Source: Candidatus Poribacteria bacterium (GTDB lineage Bacteria > Poribacteria > WGA-4E > WGA-3G). Taken from it: a stretch of 64,000 nucleotides of DNA. Within the stretch, counting starts at the first letter, position 1, and each line of letters begins with the position of its first letter. The notes beneath the pieces are model-generated. The model was given only the letters and a program-made list of their open reading frames with translations. It ran no database searches and was not told where the DNA came from. A program made the translations under genes and the position numbers. The stretch is from the NCBI GenBank assembly GCA_028820635.1, contig JAPPIG010000084.1, positions 310,001 through 374,000 of the forward strand, in the 5' to 3' direction. Positions 35,636-44,389 of the stretch are shown piece by piece.

Positions 35636-36352
35636 ATGGACTCGTGGATTCGGATTGCACACCGCGGCGCATCGGGGATCGCCCCGGAAAATACACTCGC
35701 AGCATTCAAAAAAGCGATTGAAATCGGCGTAGACGCAGTTGAACTTGATCTGCACGGCACCTTTGACGGTGAAGTTGTTGTAATACACGATGCTTCTCTG
35801 GACCGAACGACAAACATGAGCGGGCTAATTAAACAGACAACCTTAGAGGCTATCAAGCAAGCAGATGCTGGCGCATGGTTTAATCCTGAGTTTGAAGGTG
35901 AACAAGTACCGACGCTTGCCGAAGCATTAGCATGTATCACAGACAGTACGATTGCACTTTTAGAAATAAAGGATGAAACTATAGCTGAGGCTGTTGTCCA
36001 AAAAATTCATGAGATGGATCTGCTTGAACTGACCGTTATTATTTCTTTTCACACCTCCGTTTTACAAACCGTTCGCTCTTTAGAGCCACGCATTCCTACC
36101 GGGTGGCTTATCGGAAATAGCAATGGACACACACATCCTATCCAACTATGTAAACAACTCGGTTCGCTTGGAAGCAGCTTGCTTAATGTCAATCATCAAC
36201 TAATAACTGAGGAATTTGCTTATGAAGTTCGTCGGCGTGGTATCGCACTATGGTGTTGGACAGTTGATGATGTAAATCGTATGCGCCAGATGCGCGCTTT
36301 CGGAGTGCAAGGTATCACGTCTAATCATCCAGAGCGTTTTTCAGAAGTTTAG
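35636..36352 (+). CDS. Glycerophosphodiester phosphodiesterase (GDPD)
   Basis: Cleaves glycerophosphodiesters to glycerol-3-phosphate and an alcohol. 238 aa, cytosolic type (UgpQ-like), no signal peptide. Catalytic landmarks: AHRGASGIAPENTLAAFKKAIE with His9 and the Glu after Pro, then VELDLHGTFDGEVVVIHDASLDRTTN; the metal site Glu/Asp/Glu appears complete, and the end has WCWTVDDVNRMRQMRAFGVQGITSNHP. ATG 35636, 16 bases after the regulator, so probably co-transcribed. Its stop overlaps the convergent MurJ-like gene by 4 bases. Confidence 0.94.
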   Translation: MDSWIRIAHRGASGIAPENTLAAFKKAIEIGVDAVELDLHGTFDGEVVVIHDASLDRTTNMSGLIKQTTLEAIKQADAGAWFNPEFEGEQVPTLAEALACITDSTIALLEIKDETIAEAVVQKIHEMDLLELTVIISFHTSVLQTVRSLEPRIPTGWLIGNSNGHTHPIQLCKQLGSLGSSLLNVNHQLITEEFAYEVRRRGIALWCWTVDDVNRMRQMRAFGVQGITSNHPERFSEV

Positions 36353-37683
36353 CCCTTTCGCCAGAATTCAATCGCAATATATGCGAGAATCGGATAGGAA
36401 AGCAACGCTGTTGACCACGCAATCCCTTCTAAACCCCAATACTGCATAAAAATCCAATTGAGAAACGGATTCAAAACAAGCCTGATTAGGGTCGCTGTGA
36501 CAACTGTCAAATGGTTTTGACGTGCCAAATGCGCACGAATTAGCAACCTACTAATTAGTCTCGGAAGCATTCCAATTAAGTAAATACCAAACAGGGAAGC
36601 AATATGTTGTTGTCCCGCTACAGACAATCTTCCATGCCCAAATAATAGTGCCACAATATTTGATCGGAATATGTAGAATCCGATTAGAAACGGCACCATC
36701 AGAACGATCACTACGATAACACCTTTCCATACACTCTGCTGCAACTGTTTTCCATTACCTGATGAAGATATCTTTGCCCAATGTGAAAGCAGAACAGGTA
36801 GCGTCACGTTTGTAAGCGATTCAGGGATGGCACACAAATGGAAAGCATAGTCAAGTTTTGAAACCGAACTCGCACCGAGTGAACTTCCCATACCTCTGTC
36901 AACAACCGGATTTAATCCGTCTGATGTAGCTGCACCCATCATCAAAAGACACTGTTGCAGAAATTGCTTTGCGTATGGAAACCCGTCTGTATCTGAGTAG
37001 ATCGGTATAACCGCAAATAAGTTGCGCAAAGAGAGTTTTAAGACAGCACCACATCGTTGAAATAGAATTATTGTTTGAAACAGTTCGCCAATGATTAGAG
37101 CAATCGGAATACTAAACCAACTCATATACGGTCGGCATAAAAACATTGTTCCAATAACAAGGGCAGCGCGTAAACCTTGCACAATCACGGGTAGATGAAA
37201 TACTTGGTAGGTGTCTAAAATCGCCTTGAGCATCCAACGGAAAGATGCAATTACTGCAAAGATGAGGAATCCACAGACAATGCTGATTGCAGCAGAAGTC
37301 GTAAGTCCCGCGTTGGGAAAAAAGAGTTGTGATATTCCCCATGAAATAGCGACTAATAGACAGCACAACCACGGCATTAGCCTGATATAGTGGGAAAGAA
37401 CGGATTGCACGCAACGTTGCGCTTCGGCTTCACCTTTCGCACGCGCTTCTGCTAACAAAGGAACGAGGACAGAATACGCAGAAGCAGCACTCAGTAATTC
37501 AATTAGAAATGCAGCAATACCCCAGTAGTAATAGATAAAATCCATCTCCGCAGTATCGCCAAACCAATTGGCAAGCGCAACACTGATAAGAAATGTGCCA
37601 ACACGTCCTATGAGACTTAAAGGTGTGATAAGCAGGACATTTTTAAGGAGGGTTGTTTGGGATTGGGAATCATTTTTCGGCAT
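36349..37683 (-). CDS. MurJ/MviN-family lipid flippase-like protein
   Basis: 444 aa, about 12 membrane helices, MATE/MOP superfamily. N-terminal LITPLSLIGRVGTFLISVALANWFGDTAEMDFIYYYWG matches the MurJ opening (loss of alignment-critical Arg cannot be judged by eye). The C-terminal part contains YLIGMLPRLISRLLIRAHLARQNHLTVVTATLIRLVLN. Shorter than true MurJ (about 510), so it is more likely a polysaccharide or lipid-linked sugar exporter of the same family. It reads towards the GDPD gene and shares 4 bases with its end. Confidence 0.82.
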   Translation of the reverse strand: MPKNDSQSQTTLLKNVLLITPLSLIGRVGTFLISVALANWFGDTAEMDFIYYYWGIAAFLIELLSAASAYSVLVPLLAEARAKGEAEAQRCVQSVLSHYIRLMPWLCCLLVAISWGISQLFFPNAGLTTSAAISIVCGFLIFAVIASFRWMLKAILDTYQVFHLPVIVQGLRAALVIGTMFLCRPYMSWFSIPIALIIGELFQTIILFQRCGAVLKLSLRNLFAVIPIYSDTDGFPYAKQFLQQCLLMMGAATSDGLNPVVDRGMGSSLGASSVSKLDYAFHLCAIPESLTNVTLPVLLSHWAKISSSGNGKQLQQSVWKGVIVVIVLMVPFLIGFYIFRSNIVALLFGHGRLSVAGQQHIASLFGIYLIGMLPRLISRLLIRAHLARQNHLTVVTATLIRLVLNPFLNWIFMQYWGLEGIAWSTALLSYPILAYIAIEFWRKG

Positions 37684-37956
37684 GAAGTGTTTGAAGTGGT
37701 AGAGTTAAATCATTCATCGCATCTACGTGAAATTTCGCCTTGAGCATTGCTTCGGTATAGAATATTTTATATTTCCTTCTAAAAAATGTCAAGATTATGC
37801 GTTATAATCACAACATATTATAACTAACGCAAAGATGTTAGATATGCTATAATCTATCTGTTACCTTGAAAAAGTCAATTTTAAATCGCTTATTGCCAAT
37901 TCCTGCCAGCACCCCAACTAATTTTGGCAAGAAACGCGTTTCACTTGAGGCGGAAC
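37684..37956. other. Intergenic region before ugd
   Basis: Contains the divergent upstream regions of the MurJ-like gene (minus) and ugd (plus). AT-rich around 37780-37860, with no promoter clear enough to call and no hairpin. Confidence 0.4.
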
Positions 37957-39315
37957 ATGAAAATTACAATTATAGGAACGGGATACGTAGGTTTAACGAC
38001 AGCTGTGGTACTCGCTTACCTCAACCACGATGTCGCCGCAGTTGACAAAGACAACAGCAAACTTAGCCTTTTGCAAGACAGAAAAAGCCCTATCCATGAA
38101 CCCGGAATCCAGTCTCTGCTTGACGAATTAGGTCACACGATCCGCTTTACGCCAAGCGTTGCTGAGGTAGTCCCTGACGCAGAACTCATCATGATTGCTG
38201 TTGGCACACCACCAAAAATGAACGGAGAGGCGGATACACGGCACGTTGAAGAAGCAGCAAGAGAAGTCGCAGAAGTATGTCTTCCAGATAAACACTATAC
38301 CCTTGTAATCAAATCTACTGTACCAATTGGGACAAATAGAAATGTCGCAGAGGTCGTTGAAAATGTCTTTTCCGAACGCAATTTGCGTGGTAATATTTCA
38401 GTGGCTTCCAATCCAGAGTTTTTGCAAGAAGGTTTGGCATTGCAAGGCGCATTCTATCCAGATCGGATTGTCGTCGGTGCAAACAGCAACGATGCTTTTG
38501 ATGATTTACGACATCTGTATCAACCAATATTGGAACAGACATTTGATCCACCAACTTTTTTACCCCGCCCCGCTGCTTATCATCTACCACCGATGATGAC
38601 GACAGACCCGAACAGCGCGGAGATGATTAAATACGCTGCGAACACGTTCTTAGCACTAAAAATTAGTTTCATTAACGAAATTGCCGGTCTCTGCGAAGAT
38701 GTTGGCGCAGATGTAACAGAGGTAGCGCGTGGAATTGGACTTGACTCGCGGATTGGACATAGATTTCTCCGCGCTGGACTGGGCTGGGGCGGTAGCTGCT
38801 ACCCGAAAGATACCGCGGCATTATTGAATGTTGCTGCACAAGCAGGATACGAAATGCCGATTACAGAAGCTGCACGCACGGTTAACTTTGAACAGCGCAA
38901 ACGAATCGTGGAAAAGTTACGAACCGTTTTAAAAACACTGAATGGTAAAACGATTGGTATTCTCGGACTTGCCTTTAAACCGAATACAGACGACATCCGA
39001 GAGGCCCCTTCACTTGATATTATTCGTCAACTCGTGGCAGATGGTGCGAACGTTCGCGCGCACGACCCAATCGCCATGCCAAACGCGCAGCAAACCATGA
39101 ACGATATTCCTGTTGACTTCACTGAAGATGTGTACTCACTCGCTCACAATGCAGATGCACTTGTGCTTGTTACTGAATGGGAATTCTACCATAGACTGGA
39201 ATTACGCAAACTTGCAAAACAGATGAAAACACCAATCCTAATTGATGGACGAAACGTCTTTTCACCACAAGAAGCAATGGCTGCCGGTTTCCATTACTTA
39301 TGCGTAGGCAGATGA
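37957..39315 (+). CDS. ugd: UDP-glucose 6-dehydrogenase
   Basis: Oxidises UDP-glucose to UDP-glucuronate, an acidic-polysaccharide precursor, with two NAD. I start at ATG 37957 because GAGGCGG lies 6 bases upstream and the Rossmann motif then begins at residue 2 (KITIIGTGYVGLTTAVVLAYLNHDV); the TTG at 37924 would add 11 residues. 452 aa. Catalytic Cys in WGGSCYPKDTAAL; further blocks are VASNPEFLQEG, NSAEMIKYAANTFLALKISFINE and GILGLAFKPNTDDIREAPS. Next to a MurJ-like exporter and a glycosyltransferase-bearing region, it fits exopolysaccharide synthesis. Confidence 0.96.
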   Translation: MKITIIGTGYVGLTTAVVLAYLNHDVAAVDKDNSKLSLLQDRKSPIHEPGIQSLLDELGHTIRFTPSVAEVVPDAELIMIAVGTPPKMNGEADTRHVEEAAREVAEVCLPDKHYTLVIKSTVPIGTNRNVAEVVENVFSERNLRGNISVASNPEFLQEGLALQGAFYPDRIVVGANSNDAFDDLRHLYQPILEQTFDPPTFLPRPAAYHLPPMMTTDPNSAEMIKYAANTFLALKISFINEIAGLCEDVGADVTEVARGIGLDSRIGHRFLRAGLGWGGSCYPKDTAALLNVAAQAGYEMPITEAARTVNFEQRKRIVEKLRTVLKTLNGKTIGILGLAFKPNTDDIREAPSLDIIRQLVADGANVRAHDPIAMPNAQQTMNDIPVDFTEDVYSLAHNADALVLVTEWEFYHRLELRKLAKQMKTPILIDGRNVFSPQEAMAAGFHYLCVGR

Positions 39316-39335
39316 TTCAGAATCTCCGATAAAAT

Positions 39336-39905
39336 ATGGATATCCACGAACAACCGCAACCTTTCGATCCAAATTGGCATCAATATTACCCACAAACGCC
39401 TTTTCCACCTTATCGTCACATACCAGGGGTTACACCGCATCCGATTCGTGATCCACTCGGACACAGTTACGGCATAGAAGAAGAACTTGACGACGCCCTT
39501 CTTCCACCAGAAATGTGGAAGCAGAATGATGCATACCTATACGGTGTTGACCTCTACAACTTTGCATATTGGTGGGAAGCACATGAAGCATGGGAAGGGT
39601 TGTGGCATCAAGCCGAAGATACGTATCGCCTATTCCTGCAGGGGTTAATTCAGGTATCTGCCTCGCTAATCAAATACCACATGCGAATGCTGCGACCATT
39701 GCGGACACTCTCTACTGCTGGACGTGATAAATTACGACAAGTTGTTGCTGAATGTGGCGATGCAGCGGAAAATTATATGGGCATAAACATGCCTGAATTT
39801 TTGGAAACTACCGACGCGTTTTTTACACCGTTTTTCTCAAAGGTTGTTACTGAGGAAACCTATCAACGAATTTCGGTTAAGCCTCTCATTCGGCTTCGAT
39901 TTTAG
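39336..39905 (+). CDS. DUF309 domain protein
   Basis: 189 aa. The DUF309 signature is clear: YNFAYWWEAHEAWEGLWHQAEDTYRLFLQGLIQVSASLIKYHM. Members are small helical proteins of unknown role with conserved His and Glu (here in EAHEAWE), perhaps metal-binding. An N-terminal part of about 60 residues rich in Pro, His and Tyr (QPQPFDPNWHQYYPQTPFPP) precedes the domain and is unusual. It starts 20 bases after ugd and is probably co-transcribed. Confidence 0.88.
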   Translation: MDIHEQPQPFDPNWHQYYPQTPFPPYRHIPGVTPHPIRDPLGHSYGIEEELDDALLPPEMWKQNDAYLYGVDLYNFAYWWEAHEAWEGLWHQAEDTYRLFLQGLIQVSASLIKYHMRMLRPLRTLSTAGRDKLRQVVAECGDAAENYMGINMPEFLETTDAFFTPFFSKVVTEETYQRISVKPLIRLRF

Positions 39906-39988
39906 TTTTACTATTACAGATATAGGACTTATCCAATATTGTAAGGACTTAGAACAAATAGACAGCGAAACCTGCACGATTTAGAGTT

Positions 39989-40681
39989 ATGGAAAAGCAA
40001 AATATGGATACAATTAATGCGATCCAGAAATTATACAATGCATCAGGTGTTCACCCGACAACTGACCCTGATAATCCGAAATCGCAATTTGTTGTTGATA
40101 GATATTCAAAACACTTGTGTAAGTTGATACAACCCGGTATGCGTGCATTAGACTTAGGTTGTAATGCAGGACGTTGCACCTTTGCTATGGAAGACATGGG
40201 GGCAATAGCAACAGGTATTGATTGCGCAGAAATTCCAATCCTTCATGCCAAAAAGGTGGCAGATAAAAGAGAGAGTCAATGTCAATTTAATATTGGGGAT
40301 ATAAATTCTCTGCCTTATAGGGAGAATTCTTTTGATCTTGCGCTATTCCCTTCAAATATAGTTGAGGTGTCATATCAGACGCTGGAGAACTTGACAGTTC
40401 AACTAAAACAGATTTTATCAAATAACGGTCTTTTTGTTGTATTTATGCATGATGAATTTATCAAGAGAGCGGGTGAGGCAGCTTTTCTGAATCGTTACGA
40501 GGCACTGACCGGTTTAAAGGGAGGACACAGCACAATTCCTGACAAAGGGACGTTCTCCTACCCTACCTATTTTTGGACAGTCGCCTTTGCTAAGTATGTC
40601 ATAGAGAAATATCTCTTTTGTAAATACGTGGAACAAGTAGAAGAAAACCTGTTCCTATTGGTGTTCTGTAATAAAAAGTGA
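39989..40681 (+). CDS. Class I SAM-dependent methyltransferase
   Basis: 230 aa. SAM site: MRALDLGCNAGRCTFAMEDMG (motif I, GCNAG replaces GxGxG), then IDCAEIPILHAKK, NIGDINSLPYRENSFDLALFPSN (motifs III-IV), and LKQILSNNGLFVVFMHDEF. The C-terminal half has a Phe/Tyr-rich segment (FSYPTYFWTVAFAKYVIEKYLFCKYV) that may form the substrate site. The substrate is unknown. ATG 39989; a second ATG (codon 6) is possible. Stands alone between DUF309 and the cytochrome lipoprotein. Confidence 0.85.
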   Translation: MEKQNMDTINAIQKLYNASGVHPTTDPDNPKSQFVVDRYSKHLCKLIQPGMRALDLGCNAGRCTFAMEDMGAIATGIDCAEIPILHAKKVADKRESQCQFNIGDINSLPYRENSFDLALFPSNIVEVSYQTLENLTVQLKQILSNNGLFVVFMHDEFIKRAGEAAFLNRYEALTGLKGGHSTIPDKGTFSYPTYFWTVAFAKYVIEKYLFCKYVEQVEENLFLLVFCNKK

Positions 40682-40700
40682 ACGGATATCTATAGCAATG

Positions 40701-40746
40701 TCCATACCGAGTCCATTTTTTGAACAGAACTGTCCATTTTTTGAAC
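40701..40746 (+). promoter_or_regulatory. Direct repeats upstream of the cytochrome lipoprotein gene
   Basis: GTCCATTTTTTGAAC occurs at 40711-40725 and again at 40732-40746, exactly 21 bases apart (two helix turns). A shorter TCCAT at 40701 keeps the 11-base phase. Such spacing suits tandem binding of one regulator. The gene starts 162 bases downstream. Confidence 0.45.
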
Positions 40747-40907
40747 GGAAAAATCGGATAATTCTGCTAAGAAAGAGATACCTACTTATTGCAAGAGGTG
40801 GCATGATAATTGCACAATGTTATATATCCTTTGTCAAATTCTATAGGTTGTGTGTTCAAGATAGAAGAATATTGGACTTGAAAACATCATTAGAAAGGTA
40901 GGCTATC

Positions 40908-41831
40908 ATGATTAAAAATATACAGAAGTTTTTCCTGCTGACAGTGGGATTATTATTTTGCTTGTTTGCATGCGATTCTCCGGAAATAAATATTATACTG
41001 TCCGATAATATTTTAACCGAAGATGGACAACGTCCCGATATACAGTTTCCCCCTATGCAAAGTGTTGAAACTACTAATGCTGCAGCTTCTTTTCAACAGC
41101 ACCTTTCACCTATTCTCACAGCGAAGTGTGCGTTTGCGGGGTGCCACGTTGATGGAGGACCGAAAAACCTTGATTTCAGCACATATCAGGCTTTCATAAA
41201 GGGAGGGGATGGCGGTCCGGTATTCATTCTGGGCAATGCTCAAGGAAGCTCTATTATTGATGAGATTGTATCAGGTAGGATGCCAATTGGCGGTCCTAAG
41301 TTGAGCGATGCAGAAATACAAGTTTTTACGGATTGGATTAATAATCAACAGACAATTACTGAACCTCCCGTTAATCAACCACTTCAGCCACCAACTCCGC
41401 TACCTGGTCAGCCAGTATCTTTTGAACAGCACCTGTTACCTATCCTTACAGCAAAATGTGCTTATTCAGGTTGTCATGATGCCAATGGACCCGACGATCT
41501 CGATTTTAGGACATACCAAACTTTCATAAGAAGCGCAGAGAGAGAGGATGTATTTGTCCCAGGTAATGCCCGAAGCAGTGATATTATAGAAGAAATCGTA
41601 TCCGGGAGAATGCCTCCTGACGGACCTCGGTTGCCCAATGCGGAAATTCAACTCTTTATTGATTGGATTAACCAGCAAGACCCAGCTGATTTTCCGAACC
41701 TTCGTTATGACGACGATGACGACTACGACGATGACGACGATGATGACGACTACGATGACGATGACTACGATGATGACGACTACGATGATGACGATGACGA
41801 CGATGATGACGACTACGACGATGATGATTAA
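40908..41831 (+). CDS. Lipoprotein with two cytochrome c-like domains and an Asp/Tyr tail
   Basis: 307 aa. Signal sequence and lipobox LFAC (Cys22). Two tandem copies of one domain, residues about 62-148 and 170-256; each has a heme-type motif with four spacer residues (C74-AFAG-C79-H80 and C184-AYSG-C189-H190) and a Met in GRMP (Met125, Met235) that can be the sixth ligand. The domain resembles the cytochromes of large planctomycete-type PSD proteins. Residues 268-307 consist only of Asp and Tyr (35 Asp, 5 Tyr), encoded by GAY/TAY triplets. Preceded by a Pro-rich linker (TEPPVNQPLQPPTPLP) between the domains. Likely located on the membrane or cell surface; role in electron transfer, metal binding or attachment is unknown. 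Confidence 0.85.
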   Translation: MIKNIQKFFLLTVGLLFCLFACDSPEINIILSDNILTEDGQRPDIQFPPMQSVETTNAAASFQQHLSPILTAKCAFAGCHVDGGPKNLDFSTYQAFIKGGDGGPVFILGNAQGSSIIDEIVSGRMPIGGPKLSDAEIQVFTDWINNQQTITEPPVNQPLQPPTPLPGQPVSFEQHLLPILTAKCAYSGCHDANGPDDLDFRTYQTFIRSAEREDVFVPGNARSSDIIEEIVSGRMPPDGPRLPNAEIQLFIDWINQQDPADFPNLRYDDDDDYDDDDDDDDYDDDDYDDDDYDDDDDDDDDDYDDDD

Positions 41832-41867
41832 ACAAAGATGCCGCTATCCTCATTATCCCAACCACAT

Positions 41868-41893
41868 AAAGGCTGGTTTTCCTACCAGCCTTT
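41868..41893. terminator. Hairpin after the cytochrome lipoprotein gene
   Basis: Perfect 9-bp stem AAAGGCTGG/CCAGCCTTT with an 8-base loop, 37 bases after the stop at 41831. No T-run, so terminator use is only probable. Confidence 0.5.
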
Positions 41894-41956
41894 ACTACGT
41901 ACTTGCCTTTACAAAATATTGTTGGGAGTATATAGGTCTGGATTATTCAGGTATTG

Positions 41957-43324
41957 ATGAATATCGTATTTCTATTTTCAGATGAACATACAGGAACTGT
42001 AATGGGAAATAGCGGGCATCCGATTGTCCGCACACCACATCTTGACCGTCTATCCGAACAGTGCTACACTTATGATAACGCGTATTGTAACAGCCCAATC
42101 TGTACGCCTTCGCGTTTGTCCATGCTTACAGGACGTTATCCGCATCAGATTGAAACGTGGGATTTGGGAGCAATACTTGATCGTAGGCATAAAACGTGGG
42201 GGGATTATTTGGCAGAGGCGGGATATGAAACCGTGTTGTGTGGACGCACACATTTCAACGGGACGGATCGGCTTCTCGGTTTTTCTAATCGCTTATTAGA
42301 TGATCTACCTCGGTGGCGCAACACAAAAGGGAATCCACCACGGCGAACCGCGGATGCACGTCGCGGTTCCAATTCACACGTTACCGAATGCGGTCCGGGA
42401 GACCATGAACACACGAGATATGACAAAAAGGTTACAGACTTAGCAGTAGATTTCCTCCACCAAAAAGCTGCTTCACCAAACGATAAACCTTTTCTGCTTT
42501 ATTGCGGGTTCATGCATCCACACTTTCCACTGATTGCACCACCTGAGTTTTTCTCATGGTATAACCCAGATACACTTGAGCTGCCAGACACGTGGAACGA
42601 ACCGCTTGAATCTCAACACCCAGTGATACAGCACCACCGTTGGGCGTGGCGAAATGATATTCCACCACCAGAGAAAACTGTCCGTTGTGCTTTAGCGTCC
42701 TACTACGCGCTTATTTCGTCTCTTGACGCACAGATTGGACGGATATTGGAAGCAATTGACACATCGCCATTACATGAAAGCACAGTTGTCATTTACACAA
42801 GCGATCACGGTGAAATGGCAGGTAGCCATGGCATTTGGCAAAAGCAATGTTTCTACGAATCCGCAGTAAAAGTGCCACTTATGCTGCGTCTACCTTCATG
42901 TGAGACTGGTCGGGTAACACAAAATGTCTCATTGGTAGATGTTTTGCCAACATTATTGGAAGTAGCCGGTCTGGAAAAACCGTCAGATTTACCGGGTAAC
43001 AACCTACTGGAAATTGCCCGACAACAACCTGACAAAACAACACGTTCTGTCTTATCAGAATATCATCACATGGGTATGCTAAACGCAGGTTTTATGCTGA
43101 AAAGTGGGGATTACAAACTGTGTCATTACGTTGGAAGCCAACCGCAGCTGTTCAATATAAACGTTGACCCACTGGAAAACGATGATTTGGCGTTAAATCC
43201 TGAATATGCTGCAATTCGTAGTGAATTAGAGAATGCCCTACACGCTATTGTCCAACCCGAACTTGAAGATGCACGAGCAAAAGAGAACCAAGAAGCACGT
43301 AGGTCGAAAGGAGAAAATACCTAA
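41957..43324 (+). CDS. Sulfatase, type I (formylglycine Cys type)
   Basis: 455 aa from ATG 41957 (the TTG at 41954 is just upstream and lacks a better Shine-Dalgarno; AGG lies 6 bases before). The formylglycine site is classic: Cys49-Thr-Pro-Ser-Arg53 followed by LSMLTGRYPHQ. Metal ligands: Asp9 region (FLFSDEHTG) and VVIYTSDHGEMAGSHGIW. No signal peptide, as in the first sulfatase of the window. It may act on sulfated sugars imported by transporters. Its 3' end lies 3 bases from the convergent MBL-cupin gene. Substrate unknown; family certain. Confidence 0.94.
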   Translation: MNIVFLFSDEHTGTVMGNSGHPIVRTPHLDRLSEQCYTYDNAYCNSPICTPSRLSMLTGRYPHQIETWDLGAILDRRHKTWGDYLAEAGYETVLCGRTHFNGTDRLLGFSNRLLDDLPRWRNTKGNPPRRTADARRGSNSHVTECGPGDHEHTRYDKKVTDLAVDFLHQKAASPNDKPFLLYCGFMHPHFPLIAPPEFFSWYNPDTLELPDTWNEPLESQHPVIQHHRWAWRNDIPPPEKTVRCALASYYALISSLDAQIGRILEAIDTSPLHESTVVIYTSDHGEMAGSHGIWQKQCFYESAVKVPLMLRLPSCETGRVTQNVSLVDVLPTLLEVAGLEKPSDLPGNNLLEIARQQPDKTTRSVLSEYHHMGMLNAGFMLKSGDYKLCHYVGSQPQLFNINVDPLENDDLALNPEYAAIRSELENALHAIVQPELEDARAKENQEARRSKGENT

Positions 43325-43327
43325 CTA

Positions 43328-44389
43328 TTACACCTCACCATCAAAATAATCAAGACCCGGGTCTTTACGGTAGATTTTCCGAAGCACATAAGGTAGTACC
43401 TTATTGGAATCTGGATACTCGCTAACATCGTGTGGCGTGGCAGTGCCGAGTATAAACAATATCACTGGGGCATCACCTTCGTTTACAAACTTATGTGCCC
43501 CAACTGGACCTGGTGGAAACGCAATAAAATCACCTTGGCGTACTTCCATATCTCCACGAGGGGTTTTGAGTGTGCATGTACCTTCCATCACGTAGCACAT
43601 CTCCTCACCAAAGTGATGTAAGTGCATCGGAAAACTCGCCTTACCCGGTTGCAGACGGTAAACGCAATATCCTATGTTCTTCGCACCGATAAGCGGGTCA
43701 ATGTCTTTATATTCAAACTCGTAAGGATGCGGTGCATTCCTATCTGCCCATTCAATTTCATCAATGTTGATACGATTGATATAAATATCGTTCCGTGCCT
43801 GCAGGCATTCCACCAGTTCTTGTCGTCCGTCTCTAAATAGAGAGTGCCCATCTCCGACGAGAACAGCGTTGAAATTCAGTGCTAACACCTTGCGAAGTTG
43901 CATCGCTGCTTTTGGTGCGTTTTCTAACTTTTCATCCGCGAGTAATGTTAAACGTCCCATCGGTTCACCTGCGACTATATCTCCGAAAAGGATTGCATTT
44001 TTCTCTGAAAAATAGAGTGCTATTTCGCCAGGACTTTTCCCAAACGGGAGATGCACTGCCCGTAAACTCGGTACAATCGTTTCGCCATCACTAATCTTTC
44101 GCGCAGGTTTAATCTCAAGCAAATCAGCATCCGCCTCATGCACAATCACTTCCGCACCTGTCCATTCCTGGAATGCAGCAGCTTCCCGTTCATGGTCACG
44201 ATTTGTAATCACAATCCATTTCGCACCGCCAAGTTCTTCAAATTGCGCACGGTCGGCATCACACATGGCAACTGGATCAATGGCGATATTTCCATCGTCC
44301 CTAACCCAGAGATGTCCGTTAAAATCAATCTGCCGTACCTCACTAAATACCGACCAACTATATATATCTTCAAAGATCAAACGTTTCAT
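43328..44389 (-). CDS. Metallo-beta-lactamase-like / cupin fusion
   Basis: 353 aa with two domains. N-terminal, about 1-215: beta-lactamase-like fold with WIVITNRDHEREAAAF in place of the canonical HxHxDH (only Asp-His kept), IVHEADADLLE, AILFGDIVAGEP and AVLVGDGHS, so the metal site is reduced. C-terminal, about 250-330: a cupin (SFPMHLHHFGEEMCYVMEGTCTLKT..GDFIAFPPG..HKFVNEG) with three His and a Glu that can bind a metal. Both domains occur separately in many families; the fusion is uncommon. It may be an enzyme or a ligand sensor. ATG 44389 overlaps the lipoprotein gene upstream by 4 bases, so the two are coupled. Confidence 0.82.
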   Translation of the reverse strand: MKRLIFEDIYSWSVFSEVRQIDFNGHLWVRDDGNIAIDPVAMCDADRAQFEELGGAKWIVITNRDHEREAAAFQEWTGAEVIVHEADADLLEIKPARKISDGETIVPSLRAVHLPFGKSPGEIALYFSEKNAILFGDIVAGEPMGRLTLLADEKLENAPKAAMQLRKVLALNFNAVLVGDGHSLFRDGRQELVECLQARNDIYINRINIDEIEWADRNAPHPYEFEYKDIDPLIGAKNIGYCVYRLQPGKASFPMHLHHFGEEMCYVMEGTCTLKTPRGDMEVRQGDFIAFPPGPVGAHKFVNEGDAPVILFILGTATPHDVSEYPDSNKVLPYVLRKIYRKDPGLDYFDGEV

